Positions 38,149-48,369 of a DNA stretch of 64,000 nucleotides are shown here, piece after piece. Below the pieces are notes generated by a model that saw only the letters and a list, made by a program, of their open reading frames with translations, had not been told where the DNA came from and made no database searches. Position numbers and translations under genes: made by a program. This DNA is from Blattabacterium cuenoti (lineage in GTDB: Bacteria > Bacteroidota > Bacteroidia > Flavobacteriales > Blattabacteriaceae): contig NZ_CP059195.1 in the NCBI RefSeq assembly GCF_014251695.1, positions 62,001 to 126,000 on the forward strand, read 5' to 3'. Position 1 is the stretch's first letter. Each line of letters starts with the position of its first letter.

Positions 38149-39414
38149 TTGAAAAATAAATTTAAAGGATATTTTCCTTCTTACAAAGAAATAATTCAAG
38201 CTAATAATATTTTAAAAGATATTATTTATGAAACTCCATTACAAAAAAATTTTTTTTTATCAGAAAAATATAAAGCTAATGTTTTTCTTAAAAGAGAAGA
38301 CTTACAAATTGTACGATCATACAAAATTAGAGGAGCTTACAATAAAATTAAAAGTTTATCTCATACAGAATTGAAAAAAGGAATTGTTTGTGCAAGTGCA
38401 GGAAATCATGCGCAAGGGGTTGCTTATTCTTGTAGTACATTAAAAATTCCAGGAAAAATATATATGCCGAGTACGACTCCTAAACAAAAGGTAGAAAGAG
38501 TTAAAATGTTTGGAAAAGAGTATGTTGAAATTATTCTGAACGGAGATACCTTTGATGCAGTTAGTTGTGAAGCAATAAAAGATTGTAAAAAAAATAAAAA
38601 AATTTTTATTCACCCTTTTGATGATATTAAAATTATTGAAGGACAAGCTACTGTTGGGTTAGAAATTTTACAGCAATCTATTTCAGATATTGATTATATT
38701 TTTATTCCTATTGGTGGAGGAGGATTAGCTTCTGGTGTAGCAAGTTATTTTCAAGAATTTAGTCCTAAAACTAAAATTATAGGAGTAGAACCTAAAGGAG
38801 CTCCATCTATGAGTTTTTCTTTAAAAAAAGGAGAAATTGTTGAATTAAAAAGAATTGACAGATTCATTGATGGAGCTTCAGTAAAAAAAGTAGGAGAATT
38901 AAATTTTAATATATGTAATCAAACATTATTTGATATTAGAACTGTTCCTGAGGGTAAAGTTTGTACAACGATTTTGGATTTATATAATTTAGAAGCTATT
39001 ATTGCAGAACCTGCTGGAGCTCTTTCAATAGCCGCTTTAGATTTTTATTCTGATGAAATAAAAGGAAAGACTATTGTCTGTATTTTAAGTGGAGGAAATA
39101 ATGATATTACTAGAACGGAAGAAATAAGAGAGAAATCTCTATTATATGAAGGGAAAAAACATTATTTTATTGTAAAATTTCCTCAAAGAGCTGGTGCTTT
39201 AAAAGAATTTGTTAACAATATTTTGGGTCCAAAAGATGATATCGCCTATTTTGAATATTCTAAAAAAACTTCTAAAGAAGAAGGCCCAGCAGTAATAGGA
39301 ATAGAATTAGCAGATAAAAATGAATTTTCTGTTTTATTAAAAAGAATGAAAAAATATAAGGTTCATTTTCAATATTTAAATAAAAATCCAGATTTATTTC
39401 GTATTCTGATATAA
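38149..39414 (+). CDS. ilvA: Threonine dehydratase
   Basis: 421 residues. The PLP Lys is in VRSYKIRGAYNKI (near 60), the cofactor Gly-rich loop is IPIGGGGLASGVASYF, and a C-terminal ACT-like domain starts around 330 (FIVKFPQRAGALKEFVN). It makes 2-oxobutyrate for isoleucine. The start is TTG at 38149, because no in-frame ATG precedes the conserved PLP segment. Only one ACT-like repeat is present, fewer than the two of E. coli IlvA. It ends just before the convergent tRNA-Leu. Confidence 0.94.
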   Translation: MKNKFKGYFPSYKEIIQANNILKDIIYETPLQKNFFLSEKYKANVFLKREDLQIVRSYKIRGAYNKIKSLSHTELKKGIVCASAGNHAQGVAYSCSTLKIPGKIYMPSTTPKQKVERVKMFGKEYVEIILNGDTFDAVSCEAIKDCKKNKKIFIHPFDDIKIIEGQATVGLEILQQSISDIDYIFIPIGGGGLASGVASYFQEFSPKTKIIGVEPKGAPSMSFSLKKGEIVELKRIDRFIDGASVKKVGELNFNICNQTLFDIRTVPEGKVCTTILDLYNLEAIIAEPAGALSIAALDFYSDEIKGKTIVCILSGGNNDITRTEEIREKSLLYEGKKHYFIVKFPQRAGALKEFVNNILGPKDDIAYFEYSKKTSKEEGPAVIGIELADKNEFSVLLKRMKKYKVHFQYLNKNPDLFRILI

Positions 39415-39419
39415 TTTTG

Positions 39420-39504
39420 TACCCACGACTGGATTTGAACCAGCACATCCTAATCGGATACCACCCCCTCAAAGTGGCGTGTCTACCATTTTCACCACGT
39501 GGGC
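39420..39504 (-). tRNA. tRNA-Leu (anticodon GAG)
   Basis: On the minus strand the gene starts GCCCACG and its acceptor partner is CGTGGGT (one G-U pair), with A as discriminator. The anticodon arm CCACT/GGTGG has loop TTGAGGG, giving GAG, which reads CUC/CUU. A long variable arm and the T-arm with GTTCAAATC are present. No CCA is encoded. Confidence 0.95.
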
Positions 39505-39615
39505 ATTACATCTATATCATATAATAAATAATAAACAAAAAAATTTATTTAGGATAATTTCATATCTATTTTAAAATATAGAATTTCTTTATATTTCACA
39601 AAAAAAAATATAATT

Positions 39616-39623
39616 TATCTTTG
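39616..39623 (+). promoter_or_regulatory. Possible -7 box of dapB-lepB
   Basis: TATCTTTG fits TAnnTTTG and lies 31 bases before the dapB ATG. About 19 bases upstream is TTTC, a one-base departure from the -33 box. Confidence 0.35.
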
Positions 39624-39654
39624 AATGAATTCTATTCAAATTAAATAAAATAAT

Positions 39655-40368
39655 ATGAATATAGCAATAATAGGATATGGAAAAATGGGGAAAACTATAG
39701 AAAAAATGGCTAAAATTAGAAATCATAATATTTCATTATGTTATGATGGGACCCCTTCTTTCCATTTATTGAATAATTCAAATTCAGATGTAGCAATAGA
39801 ATTTAGTACCCCTCATTCTGCATTCAACAATGTGAAAATTTGTATAGAAAATAACATTCCTGTAGTGTGTGGGACCACAGGATGGATAGAAAAATTTGAA
39901 ATTATTAAAAAAATATGTCAAGAAAAAAATGGATCATTTTTATATTCTTCCAATTTTAGTATTGGAATGAATATTTTTTTCGATATTAATCAAAAATTGT
40001 CCAAATTTTTACATTCATATTCTAAAGATTATGAAATAACAATAGAGGAAATTCATCATAAAGAAAAAATAGATAAACCAAGTGGGACCGCTCTTTCTTT
40101 AGCAAAAGATATAATAAACAATAAAATGAAAAAAACATGGGTTTTGGATGAAAAAAAAACAAAAAATCAGATTTTGATTTTATCAAAAAGGTTAAATAAT
40201 ATTCCAGGAACCCATGTCGTAAAATACGAATCTAAAATAGAAAATATAAAAATTCAACATAAAGCCCATAGTAGAGAAGGATTTGCTTTAGGTGCTGTAA
40301 TTGCATCAGAATGGATACAGGGAAAAAAAGGTATTTTTTCTATGAAAGAGGTTTTAGGAATAAAATAA
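39655..40368 (+). CDS. dapB: 4-hydroxy-tetrahydrodipicolinate reductase
   Basis: 237 residues. It starts [17 protein letters not shown], a Rossmann motif. The catalytic His/Lys are in [20 protein letters not shown] (about 133-152). VVCGTTGW contributes to the substrate pocket. It reduces the dihydrodipicolinate precursor on the route to diaminopimelate and lysine. Family length is about 235-270, so it is complete. lepB begins 11 bases after its stop. Confidence 0.95.
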   Translation: MNIAIIGYGKMGKTIEKMAKIRNHNISLCYDGTPSFHLLNNSNSDVAIEFSTPHSAFNNVKICIENNIPVVCGTTGWIEKFEIIKKICQEKNGSFLYSSNFSIGMNIFFDINQKLSKFLHSYSKDYEITIEEIHHKEKIDKPSGTALSLAKDIINNKMKKTWVLDEKKTKNQILILSKRLNNIPGTHVVKYESKIENIKIQHKAHSREGFALGAVIASEWIQGKKGIFSMKEVLGIK

Positions 40369-40379
40369 AATATTTTTTT

Positions 40380-41840
40380 ATGCAACAATATTTTATTTTT
40401 AGTGGTCTTTTTTTATTTTTTGAACATATTATTCATATTTCAGGAACATGGAAGTTTTATAAAAAATTGGGTGTAAAGTCTTGGAAAATTTTTATCCCCG
40501 TATATAATATTTTCATTCTTTTGAAAATATACAAAAGATCTATATGGTGGATTTTTCTGTTATTTATTCCATTATCTAGCATTATGTTAATTTTCATTTT
40601 GTGGATGGATTTGATTTATACTTTTTTAAAAAAAACGAAAAAAAATGTTTTTTTATTTTTTTTATCTGCAGGTTTATATATTTATTATGTCAATTTTTTT
40701 AAAAAAATTCAATTATTAAACATTGAACATATTAAAAAAAAAGAAGATAATATAGGAATTTTATTAGCTGTTATTTTTTCTTTTATAACTCATACTTATA
40801 TAGTTCAACCTTTTGTTATCCCTACTTCTTCTATGGAAAAAACTTTATTGGTAGGAGATTTTATATTAGTCAGTAAAATTCATTATGGATTACGAATGCC
40901 TATGTCACCTCTCTCTATACCTTTTACACATAATAAAATTATGGGGGACGTAAAATCTTATATCTCTATTTTTCAATGGCCTTATTTTCGTTTTCCTTCC
41001 ATACAACCTGTGAAAAGAAATGATATAGTTGTTTTTAATTTTCCTAAAGATTATAATCATAAAATAATAGATCGAAAAGATCATTATATTAAACGTTGTG
41101 TAGGATTACCGGGAGATTTAATTTTTATTAAAAAAGGAATTTTATTTGTTAATAATAAAAAAGAAAGATCTTTTTTTGGAAAACAACAAGCTTATTTTGT
41201 TAAAACGGGGAATTATCCTTTAAATATAGAATATCTTAAAAATAAAATGGATATTGAAGATATAGAATATATTGGAGAAAGAAATGATGAATATTTCTAT
41301 CAAATTATGCTAAACGAAAAAAGTGCCGTCCAGATAAAAAATATATTCAAAAACATAGTTTTTATAAAAAAATATATTCTTCCTATTTATTTTAAGGAAC
41401 GTTATATATATAACTCTAATTGGAATAGAGATTTTTTTGGTCCATTACACATTCCTAAAAAAGGAGAATTCATTAAATTAAATTCAAAAAATATTCATAT
41501 TTATCATGAAATTTTTGCTTATGAAAAAGTTAAAAATTTAGTTTCTAAAAAATATTATAAAATTAAAAATGATTATTATTTTATGATGGGGGATAATAGA
41601 CATAATTCATCTGATTCTCGTTATTGGGGTTTTGTTCCAGAAAATCATATAGTAGGGAAACCTATATTTATATGGATGAGTATTGATTGGGATAGAGATA
41701 GACCTTTAAATATGTTCAATTGGAAATTTCGTTGGAATCGTATTATGAGAACAATAGATGGGGAACATTCTTATTTATCTTTATTTTTTTTATTTTCATT
41801 TTCATATTTAATTTATTTTTTATTTAAAAGTGAAAAATAA
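40380..41840 (+). CDS. lepB: Signal peptidase I
   Basis: 486 residues from the ATG at 40380; the longer frame back to 40311 would overlap dapB. Several N-terminal membrane helices are followed by the peptidase core. The catalytic Ser is in [17 protein letters not shown] and the catalytic Lys in [12 protein letters not shown]. The C-terminal box is [19 protein letters not shown]. The size agrees with the enlarged Bacteroidetes form, which has an insertion between the boxes. It removes signal peptides at the inner membrane. Confidence 0.93.
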   Translation: MQQYFIFSGLFLFFEHIIHISGTWKFYKKLGVKSWKIFIPVYNIFILLKIYKRSIWWIFLLFIPLSSIMLIFILWMDLIYTFLKKTKKNVFLFFLSAGLYIYYVNFFKKIQLLNIEHIKKKEDNIGILLAVIFSFITHTYIVQPFVIPTSSMEKTLLVGDFILVSKIHYGLRMPMSPLSIPFTHNKIMGDVKSYISIFQWPYFRFPSIQPVKRNDIVVFNFPKDYNHKIIDRKDHYIKRCVGLPGDLIFIKKGILFVNNKKERSFFGKQQAYFVKTGNYPLNIEYLKNKMDIEDIEYIGERNDEYFYQIMLNEKSAVQIKNIFKNIVFIKKYILPIYFKERYIYNSNWNRDFFGPLHIPKKGEFIKLNSKNIHIYHEIFAYEKVKNLVSKKYYKIKNDYYFMMGDNRHNSSDSRYWGFVPENHIVGKPIFIWMSIDWDRDRPLNMFNWKFRWNRIMRTIDGEHSYLSLFFLFSFSYLIYFLFKSEK

Positions 41841-41864
41841 TAAACTCAATTTTAATTTATTTTT

Positions 41865-42554
41865 TCATATTTTTTTGATAAAAAAACTTCCTATAAAATA
41901 ACCAGATAAAATACCACCAATATGAGCAAAATGAGCGACTCCAGGTGCCAAATTCAAAATAGAAGAAACAAAACTTCCAAAAATAAAAATAATCAGAGCT
42001 TTTCTAACAGCTATTGGAAAAGGAAAAGGTAAAATGAAAATTTTATGTTCTGGAAAAAATTTAGCGAAGGCTCCTACTATTCCACTTATAGCTCCAGAGG
42101 CCCCCATCATAGGAGAATAGATAGAACTATAAAGATTTATTTTTTCTTCTTCATTTAAATAATTTAACATTTTATGAGCTTGTGAAAAATCTAAAGTTTG
42201 AACAAAATAATATAAAATACCAGTATTAAAAATGATTTGAAATAATGCGGCTAAAATTCCTGATGAAAAATATAAAATTATAAATTTTTTTACTCCTAAT
42301 AAAGTTTCTATTTGTCCTCCAAACATAAATAAAGCCAACATATTGAAAATTATATGCAAAAAAAGTCGTTTGGAATGTACAAACATATGAGTCAGAATCT
42401 GATATAATTCAAATCGTTCATCTAAAGGATGATATAAAGAAAGAATGTTCTCTATTTTATATTGTGAAAAAACAAAAGCAGCTGTATACACAAGTATATT
42501 AATACTGATTAAATGTTTGACAGCATCTGAATTGAAGTTTGTATAAAAATTCAC
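41865..42554 (-). CDS. Rhomboid family intramembrane serine protease
   Basis: A 229-residue membrane protein with about six helices. The catalytic Ser is in GASGAISGIVGAFA (near 152-165) and the catalytic His in AHFAHIGGILSGYFIG. The LHIIFNMLALFMFG segment is the conserved helix with Asn/His. Its substrates are unknown. It lies 3 bases downstream of mutL, as in other flavobacteria, so it probably shares that transcript. Confidence 0.92.
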   Translation of the reverse strand: MNFYTNFNSDAVKHLISINILVYTAAFVFSQYKIENILSLYHPLDERFELYQILTHMFVHSKRLFLHIIFNMLALFMFGGQIETLLGVKKFIILYFSSGILAALFQIIFNTGILYYFVQTLDFSQAHKMLNYLNEEEKINLYSSIYSPMMGASGAISGIVGAFAKFFPEHKIFILPFPFPIAVRKALIIFIFGSFVSSILNLAPGVAHFAHIGGILSGYFIGSFFIKKI

Positions 42555-42557
42555 TTT

Positions 42558-44291
42558 TTAAAAAATATTTTTTTTTAAAACAAAAAAGATGGGATCACCT
42601 GAATACGTATAATTTGGATTATGACAAGAAAATAAATCTTTAATTATACATTCCATTTTCTCAGGATATAACTTTGTTCCGTACTTTATAGATGCCGATT
42701 TGGATATAATTTGAATAAGTTTTTTTTTATTATTTTTTTCTCCTTTAATAAAATTATATGTTATAATATTTTGAATGACTTCAACCAACATATTTTGATG
42801 TATATTTTCAGGAACAGAATATAAATTAACAGACTCTTTGCAAATATATAAATGAAATCCAAAATGGATCAAATCATTTTTTATATTATTTAGAGAAATG
42901 GATTCTGTTTCCAACAGCTTTACTTTTATAGGAAAAATAAATTGTTGACTTATCAAGTTTTTTTTTCTTAAAAAGTATTCAAATAATATCTTTTGATGTG
43001 CTCTATGTTGATCAACCAGTATTATATGCTCATTGTTCAATACAAAAATTATGTATTTTTTATTGATTTGAAAAGTCTTTATATCTGTTTTATGATAAAC
43101 ATAATGAGATAAATCATTTGTTAATTTAAAATTGTTATTGAATGGATCAGAATCAGATTCATTAATTTTATGAAATAAATTTTCCAATTTAATGACTTTT
43201 TCTTTATCAGAAAGTTTATCATAAAAATTATTTAATAAATGATCATTTTCAAATGATTTACAAGATAAAAAAATATCACAATTTTTTAACTCTTTGTTTT
43301 TTACTTTATATTGATGAAATAGAATATTTTTAATTTCTTGTTGAATTATTATACCAATAGTTTCTTCTTCTTCTAATTTTACTTCTTTTTTTGTTGGGTG
43401 TATATTCCAATTTACTAAATGAGTATCTATAAAAATAAAAATAAAATAAGAAGCAGTTTTGAAATCTTTTAAAAAACCTTTATAAGAATGAATAATTTTT
43501 TTATGTAAAAGTAAATGTGTAACACAACGTTGATTGATTAATAAAAATTGATCTCCTTTTTTTACTGAAAAATCTGGAATACTAACAAATCCTTTTATAA
43601 TAATTTTATTTTTTTTTATAAAAATGGGGACTAAACTTTTTCTTTTATTTTTAAAAATTTCTTGAATTCTTTCTATTAAAGAAGCTTTTTTAAAATAAAA
43701 GAAAATTTTATCGTTATGATAAAAACGATATGTTATATCTCTATGCGCTAAAACAATTTTATAAAATTCATAAATAATATGTTGAAATTCTATCCTAGAA
43801 GATTTTAAGAATTGTCTTCTAACAGGAAGTTTATAAAAAATATTTTTTACAGAAATTCTTGTTCCTTTAAGCATATTTAAAGGAATTTGTTTTTTTATTT
43901 TTCCTTCTTCTACAAAAAGGTGGATTCCTGTTCCATTTTCTTTATTTTTAGTTTGTATTTCTAATTGAGAAATAAGTGCTATAGACGCTAAAGCTTCTCC
44001 TCTAAATCCTTTTGTTTTAATTCTGAAAATATCATCAGTTTTTTTAATTTTAGAAGTTGCATGTCTTTGAATACTCATTTTAGCATCATCAATACTCATT
44101 CCTATTCCGTCATCTATTAATTGAATCAATGTTTTTCCTGAATCTTTTATAAAAATATCAATCATTTTTGCCTTAGCATCTATTGCATTTTCTAAGAGTT
44201 CTCTTAAAATAGAAGAAGGACGTTGTATAATCTCTCCTGCTGCTATTTGCTGAATCACTTTTTCAGGCAAAAATTGAATAATATTTTTCAT
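42558..44291 (-). CDS. mutL: DNA mismatch repair protein MutL
   Basis: 577 residues. The GHKL ATPase has AAGEIIQRPSSILRELLENAIDA, DDGIGMS, KTKGFRGEALASI and the GTRISVKN loop. The C-terminal dimerisation domain starts near 380. Its usual endonuclease motif DQHAxxExxxxE reads DQHRAHQKILFE here, with Gln for the first Glu, so nicking activity may be absent or use other residues. MutL couples mismatch recognition by MutS to strand removal. It overlaps ribH by 4 bases. Confidence 0.95.
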   Translation of the reverse strand: MKNIIQFLPEKVIQQIAAGEIIQRPSSILRELLENAIDAKAKMIDIFIKDSGKTLIQLIDDGIGMSIDDAKMSIQRHATSKIKKTDDIFRIKTKGFRGEALASIALISQLEIQTKNKENGTGIHLFVEEGKIKKQIPLNMLKGTRISVKNIFYKLPVRRQFLKSSRIEFQHIIYEFYKIVLAHRDITYRFYHNDKIFFYFKKASLIERIQEIFKNKRKSLVPIFIKKNKIIIKGFVSIPDFSVKKGDQFLLINQRCVTHLLLHKKIIHSYKGFLKDFKTASYFIFIFIDTHLVNWNIHPTKKEVKLEEEETIGIIIQQEIKNILFHQYKVKNKELKNCDIFLSCKSFENDHLLNNFYDKLSDKEKVIKLENLFHKINESDSDPFNNNFKLTNDLSHYVYHKTDIKTFQINKKYIIFVLNNEHIILVDQHRAHQKILFEYFLRKKNLISQQFIFPIKVKLLETESISLNNIKNDLIHFGFHLYICKESVNLYSVPENIHQNMLVEVIQNIITYNFIKGEKNNKKKLIQIISKSASIKYGTKLYPEKMECIIKDLFSCHNPNYTYSGDPIFFVLKKNIF

Positions 44292-44776
44292 TTTATAGAT
44301 TTTCTAAATAAAGACATATATATGGCTGTTTTAGCAGATTCTATCCCTTTATTTCCATTTTTTCCTCCTGATCGATCAAAAGATTGTTGTTGATTTCTAT
44401 CAGAAAGAATACAAAATATAACAGGAACATCATATATAATGTTAATATCTTTAATTCCATGCGAAATAGCTTGACATAAATATTTAAAATGAAGAGTTTC
44501 TCCTTGGATTAAAGACCCTATTACAATGATGGAATCAAAATTATAACAATGAGCTATTTTTTTAGAAGAATAAATTAATTCAAAACTTCCAGGGACTTCC
44601 CAAGTCTTAATTTTTTCTTTTAATATTCCTGATTGAATTAAAGTTTCATAAGCTCCTTTATATAACCTACTTGTAATATCTCTGTTCCATAAAGAAACAA
44701 TAATAGCCAATTTTAAATTGGCATTTTTTATTTTTTTTTCATCTAATGAATAAGTAGGTTCTGTTTTCATAAACAT
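44288..44776 (-). CDS. ribH: 6,7-dimethyl-8-ribityllumazine synthase
   Basis: 162 residues. It condenses the ribityl pyrimidine with a four-carbon unit in riboflavin synthesis. Visible sites are ALIVSLWNRDITSRLY-type substrate residues (Trp-Asn), VPGSFELIYSSKKIA, VIGSLIQGETLHFKYLCQAIS with the active-site His, and PVIFCILSDRN. Length matches the family. It is tightly packed with mutL and the TPR gene. Confidence 0.95.
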   Translation of the reverse strand: MFMKTEPTYSLDEKKIKNANLKLAIIVSLWNRDITSRLYKGAYETLIQSGILKEKIKTWEVPGSFELIYSSKKIAHCYNFDSIIVIGSLIQGETLHFKYLCQAISHGIKDINIIYDVPVIFCILSDRNQQQSFDRSGGKNGNKGIESAKTAIYMSLFRKSIK

Positions 44777-44779
44777 AAT

Positions 44780-45397
44780 TTATAACTTATTTTCAATAAA
44801 CATAAGATATTTTTCTACGTTTTTTTTATACAAAAAAAAAGGATATTTATTTTCTATTTTTTTTAGAAAATATTTAGAATCTTCATAGTTTTTCATAGAA
44901 AAATTTAATAAAGCTGCTTTGTAATAATAAAGAGGAGTTGTGATTTCATTTTCTCTCATATTTGCAGCTATAACGTAATTTTTTAATGCTTCTTTTTTAT
45001 TTTTCATTTGAGTAAAAGCATCACCTATAATTCCATATTTTATAGAAGATAAAATCTCATCTTTTGCAGAAAAACTTTTCATCATTTTTATAGATTCTTT
45101 GTAATCTCCCAATTTATAATAACAAATTCCTGCATAAAATTTAGATATATTTCCCGCTTTAGTGAAATAAAATGGAAATTTAGAAGCTATTCCTGAAAAT
45201 CCTAAATAATTTATTTTAATATTTTTTTTATTTAAAGCTTTATCTATATCTCCTTGATAAAGAAATTGTTGAGCATAATTCAATTCTTTTATCGCTTTTT
45301 CTTCTAATGGATATAAAAAAAATTTTTTTAAAAAAATAAATGTACTAACTATTATGATTATAAATATGATAGAAAAAAAAATATGATTTCTTTTCAT
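44780..45397 (-). CDS. TPR-type membrane-anchored protein
   Basis: A 205-residue protein with one N-terminal membrane anchor (about 6-26) and helical repeats typical of tetratricopeptide proteins: AIKELNYAQQFLYQGDIDKALN, YAGICYYKLGDYKESI, IIGDAFTQMKNKKEALKNY, and YYKAALLNFSMKNYEDSKYF. In flavobacteria a similar TPR gene precedes ribH; the domain may act as a periplasmic or cytoplasmic scaffold. I know no specific function. Confidence 0.85.
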   Translation of the reverse strand: MKRNHIFFSIIFIIIIVSTFIFLKKFFLYPLEEKAIKELNYAQQFLYQGDIDKALNKKNIKINYLGFSGIASKFPFYFTKAGNISKFYAGICYYKLGDYKESIKMMKSFSAKDEILSSIKYGIIGDAFTQMKNKKEALKNYVIAANMRENEITTPLYYYKAALLNFSMKNYEDSKYFLKKIENKYPFFLYKKNVEKYLMFIENKL

Positions 45398-45478
45398 GTC
45401 ATGATATTTTTTATAAAAAAAAATAAAGGGACTATAATATTACATAAATATAATTTTTTTCATTTTAATATATATTTA

Positions 45479-46816
45479 TTATTTAATACATTTTTTTCTT
45501 ATCACTTCTATAGTTTTTATCCTTTTATGATCAATACTTTTTATAAAAAAAGAATAGTTTAAAAAATTTATTTTCTGTTTTTTTTTTGGAAATTCTTTAT
45601 TTATTTCCATAATAAATCCTCCTAAAGTATCTGCGTCGCCTTTTTTATTCTCAAAAAAAACTTCTTCTTGTTCTTGAATATCCATAATACGATAGAAATT
45701 AATTAAGGAAGTTTTTCCATCAAATAAATAATTGTTTTGGTTTAATTTAGAATAGGACATGTCTTCTTCATCAAATTCATCAATAATATCCCCCACTATT
45801 TCCTCAATCACATCTTCAAGAGTAACTAATCCACATGTTCCTCCATATTCATCTACCACAATAGCTAAATGTATTTTTCTTTTTTTAAAATCGCTTAAAA
45901 GATCATCTATCTTTTTTTTTTCTGGAACAAAAAAAGGAGGATGAATAAGTCTATTCCATTTAAAATTTGTATTATAAATAAATGGAAGGAGATCTTTAGA
46001 AAAAAGAACTCCTTCTATGTCATCAATCCCATTATTATAAACAGGAACACGAGAGTATCCTTGCCTACGAACTAATTCTAAAACATCAGAAAAATTTTTA
46101 TTACTATTTAAAGCAAACATATCTATTCTTGGGGTCATAATTTGATGTGTTTCTGTATTTCCAAAATCAACAATTCTTTGTAAGAATTGACGTTCTTTAA
46201 CATTTTTTTGATTTGGAGACGTTATTTTCAAAGCCTTTGAAAGTTGATCTACAGAAATTAGATTCTTTTTTTTTATTACTTTTTTTTCTATAGATCTTGA
46301 AATAAAAATTATGATCTTACTGATTGGATCTAATATTTTGCTAAGAAATATTAATGGCTTTGCCATAAAAATAGCAAAACGAAAATTATTTTTACTAGCA
46401 TATATTTTAGGTATTATTTCTCCAAATAAAAGTAAAATAAAAGTAAGAACTACTACCTCTAAAATAAAATGAATAGGAATATGAAATTGGTTGTAAATAA
46501 CCAGATTATTTTTTTGTAAAAATTCTGTTATTAAATAAGAACTTAATATAACAATTCCAATATTAGAAAAATTATTAGATATTAATATTGTTGCTAAGAG
46601 TTTTTTTTTCTTTCTAAGAATTTGAAAAATAATATTTCCTTTAGAAAAGTTTTTTTTTCTCTCTCTGTCAAGAGTTTTTTTTTCAATACAAAAAAAAGCA
46701 GTTTCTGATCCAGATATAAGTGCAGAAAATAATAATAGTATTATTATTAATGCAAAATAAAAAACTAAATATAAAGTTTTTTCTAAAAAAACATTTGTAT
46801 AAAATTCTTTTTCCAA
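45479..46816 (-). CDS. gldE: GldE-like CBS/CorC-domain membrane protein
   Basis: 445 residues. A DUF21 membrane domain (about 15-190) has the ISGSETAFFCIEK segment. A pair of CBS domains follows (MTPRIDMFALNS, then IHLAIVVDEYGGTCGLVTLEDVIEEIVGDI), and a CorC/HlyC domain closes the protein. Its place next to mutY matches the gldE gene of gliding flavobacteria. Relatives are thought to move divalent ions. The usual gldD neighbour is not seen. Confidence 0.85.
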   Translation of the reverse strand: MEKEFYTNVFLEKTLYLVFYFALIIILLLFSALISGSETAFFCIEKKTLDRERKKNFSKGNIIFQILRKKKKLLATILISNNFSNIGIVILSSYLITEFLQKNNLVIYNQFHIPIHFILEVVVLTFILLLFGEIIPKIYASKNNFRFAIFMAKPLIFLSKILDPISKIIIFISRSIEKKVIKKKNLISVDQLSKALKITSPNQKNVKERQFLQRIVDFGNTETHQIMTPRIDMFALNSNKNFSDVLELVRRQGYSRVPVYNNGIDDIEGVLFSKDLLPFIYNTNFKWNRLIHPPFFVPEKKKIDDLLSDFKKRKIHLAIVVDEYGGTCGLVTLEDVIEEIVGDIIDEFDEEDMSYSKLNQNNYLFDGKTSLINFYRIMDIQEQEEVFFENKKGDADTLGGFIMEINKEFPKKKQKINFLNYSFFIKSIDHKRIKTIEVIRKKCIK

Positions 46817-46892
46817 TAGATTAAATTTTGATAATAATTTTTATAAATAATGGATCTTAAATTCACGCTAGGGTTTTTATCGAAAATAAAAA

Positions 46893-47951
46893 CTAAATCA
46901 TTTTTTTATATTTTAAAAATAAAATAATAGGACGAGGAAAAGGAAATTCTTTTATTTTATTATGTGGGATAAAAAAAAAATTATAAAAAAATATATTTTT
47001 CTTTAAATCTTGCAAAATTTTACAATAAAAAAATCTAATTGATAAAATTTGATGACTCAGTTTATGTATGATTTTATATTTAAAACTCAAATAGTTTGAA
47101 GTTTCTATTCTGAATTTTTTCCAAATTTTATCTTTTATTTCATGAATTGAAAGATTTTTTTTCGATTCTATTAAAGGAAAATCATAAAGGCCTTTCCATA
47201 TATCTTTAGTTGATCTTTTATTTAAACAAATATTCTTATCACGATCAGATATGAAAATATAATAAAAAAATCTATTTTTTATCAATTTTTTTATTTTTTT
47301 TATAGGTAATTTATGTACAATTCCATTTTTAATAGAAAAACAAGAATCTTTAACTGGACATAAAAAACATTTAGGAATTTTTGGAGTACATAAAAGAGAA
47401 CCTAAATCCATAATTGCTTGATTAAAAATTCCTGGCTGTTCAAAATCCATTATTTTTGAAACAGTATCTCGAAACATATTTTTCGTAGCAGTGGATGTGA
47501 TATCATTGTATATTCCTAAATATCTAGAAAAAACTCTACAAGCATTTCCATCAATAGCAGGTATGACTTCATGAAAACATATAGATGCTATAGCCGCTCC
47601 AGTATATGGACCGATTCCTTTATATTTTATTAATTCCTGATATGTTTTGGGAAAAAAATTTTTATTATTTTTTAATTTTTTAGCAAAAGAATGTAAATAT
47701 TTCGCTCTAGAATAATATCCTAATCCCTCCCATTTTTTTAATACATCTTTTTCTTCTGCTTGAGCTAGTTTTTCTAAACTTGGAAAGTTTTTTATAAAGT
47801 TTAAATAATACTTTATTATGTTTTTTGAAACTCTTGTTTGTTGCAACATAAACTCTGAAACCAATATATAATATTTATTTTTAGTTTCTCTCCAAGGAAG
47901 TTTTCGATGATTTTTTTTGTACCAATTTATTATTTTTATAGAAAAATCCAT
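46893..47951 (-). CDS. mutY: A/G-specific adenine glycosylase
   Basis: 352 residues. It removes A mispaired with 8-oxoG. The catalytic Glu is in SEFMLQQTRV (near 34), the HhH motif is YKGIGPYTGAAIAS, and the catalytic Asp is in IPAIDGNACRVFSR. The Fe-S ligands are CTPKIPKCFLCPVKDSC, complete with spacing C-x6-C-x2-C-x5-C. A C-terminal NUDIX-like domain begins near 230. Between it and gldE (46817-46892) I see a short hairpin but no ssb, which often lies there in flavobacteria. Confidence 0.94.
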   Translation of the reverse strand: MDFSIKIINWYKKNHRKLPWRETKNKYYILVSEFMLQQTRVSKNIIKYYLNFIKNFPSLEKLAQAEEKDVLKKWEGLGYYSRAKYLHSFAKKLKNNKNFFPKTYQELIKYKGIGPYTGAAIASICFHEVIPAIDGNACRVFSRYLGIYNDITSTATKNMFRDTVSKIMDFEQPGIFNQAIMDLGSLLCTPKIPKCFLCPVKDSCFSIKNGIVHKLPIKKIKKLIKNRFFYYIFISDRDKNICLNKRSTKDIWKGLYDFPLIESKKNLSIHEIKDKIWKKFRIETSNYLSFKYKIIHKLSHQILSIRFFYCKILQDLKKNIFFYNFFFIPHNKIKEFPFPRPIILFLKYKKMI

Positions 47952-48033
47952 ATATCTTTAATTTTAGAGCAATTTTATAAAAAATTGGTATATTTAAGAA
48001 ACCGAATTTTGTTATTCGATATAATGATTTAAC

Positions 48034-48327
48034 ATGACAAAAGCAGATATAATAACAGAAATCATATCAGAAACTGGATCTGAAAGAATTGATACGCAAA
48101 AGGTGATAGAAACATTTATGAAAAAAATAAAACAAAGTTTAACATCGGGAGAAAATGTTTATTTAAGAGGATTCGGATCATTTATTATTAAATATAGAGC
48201 AAAAAAACTTGGACGCCATATATCCAAAGATATGTCTATTATAATTCCTGCGCATAATATCCCAGCATTTAAACCCGCAAAATCTTTTACAGAATTAGTT
48301 AAAAAAAATGTACCTATAAAGAAATAA
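48034..48327 (+). CDS. HU-type histone-like DNA-binding protein
   Basis: A 97-residue protein of the bacterial histone family. TKADIITEIISETGSERIDTQKVIETFM is the dimerisation helix pair, and VYLRGFGSFIIKYRAKKLGRH with IPAHNIPAFKPAKSF contains the beta-arm and the conserved Pro. It would bend and compact DNA. It is divergent from mutY and is followed by the small basic gene and rng, the usual Bacteroidetes order. Confidence 0.93.
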   Translation: MTKADIITEIISETGSERIDTQKVIETFMKKIKQSLTSGENVYLRGFGSFIIKYRAKKLGRHISKDMSIIIPAHNIPAFKPAKSFTELVKKNVPIKK

Positions 48328-48369
48328 ATGAGAATAGGAGGACGATGAATCAATAATTAAATAAAAATT

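Noticed and set aside
46872-46892. GTTTTTAT/ATAAAAAC hairpin between mutY and gldE
   Set aside because: The AT-only stem is expected by chance here; no evidence for a terminator or an ssb remnant.
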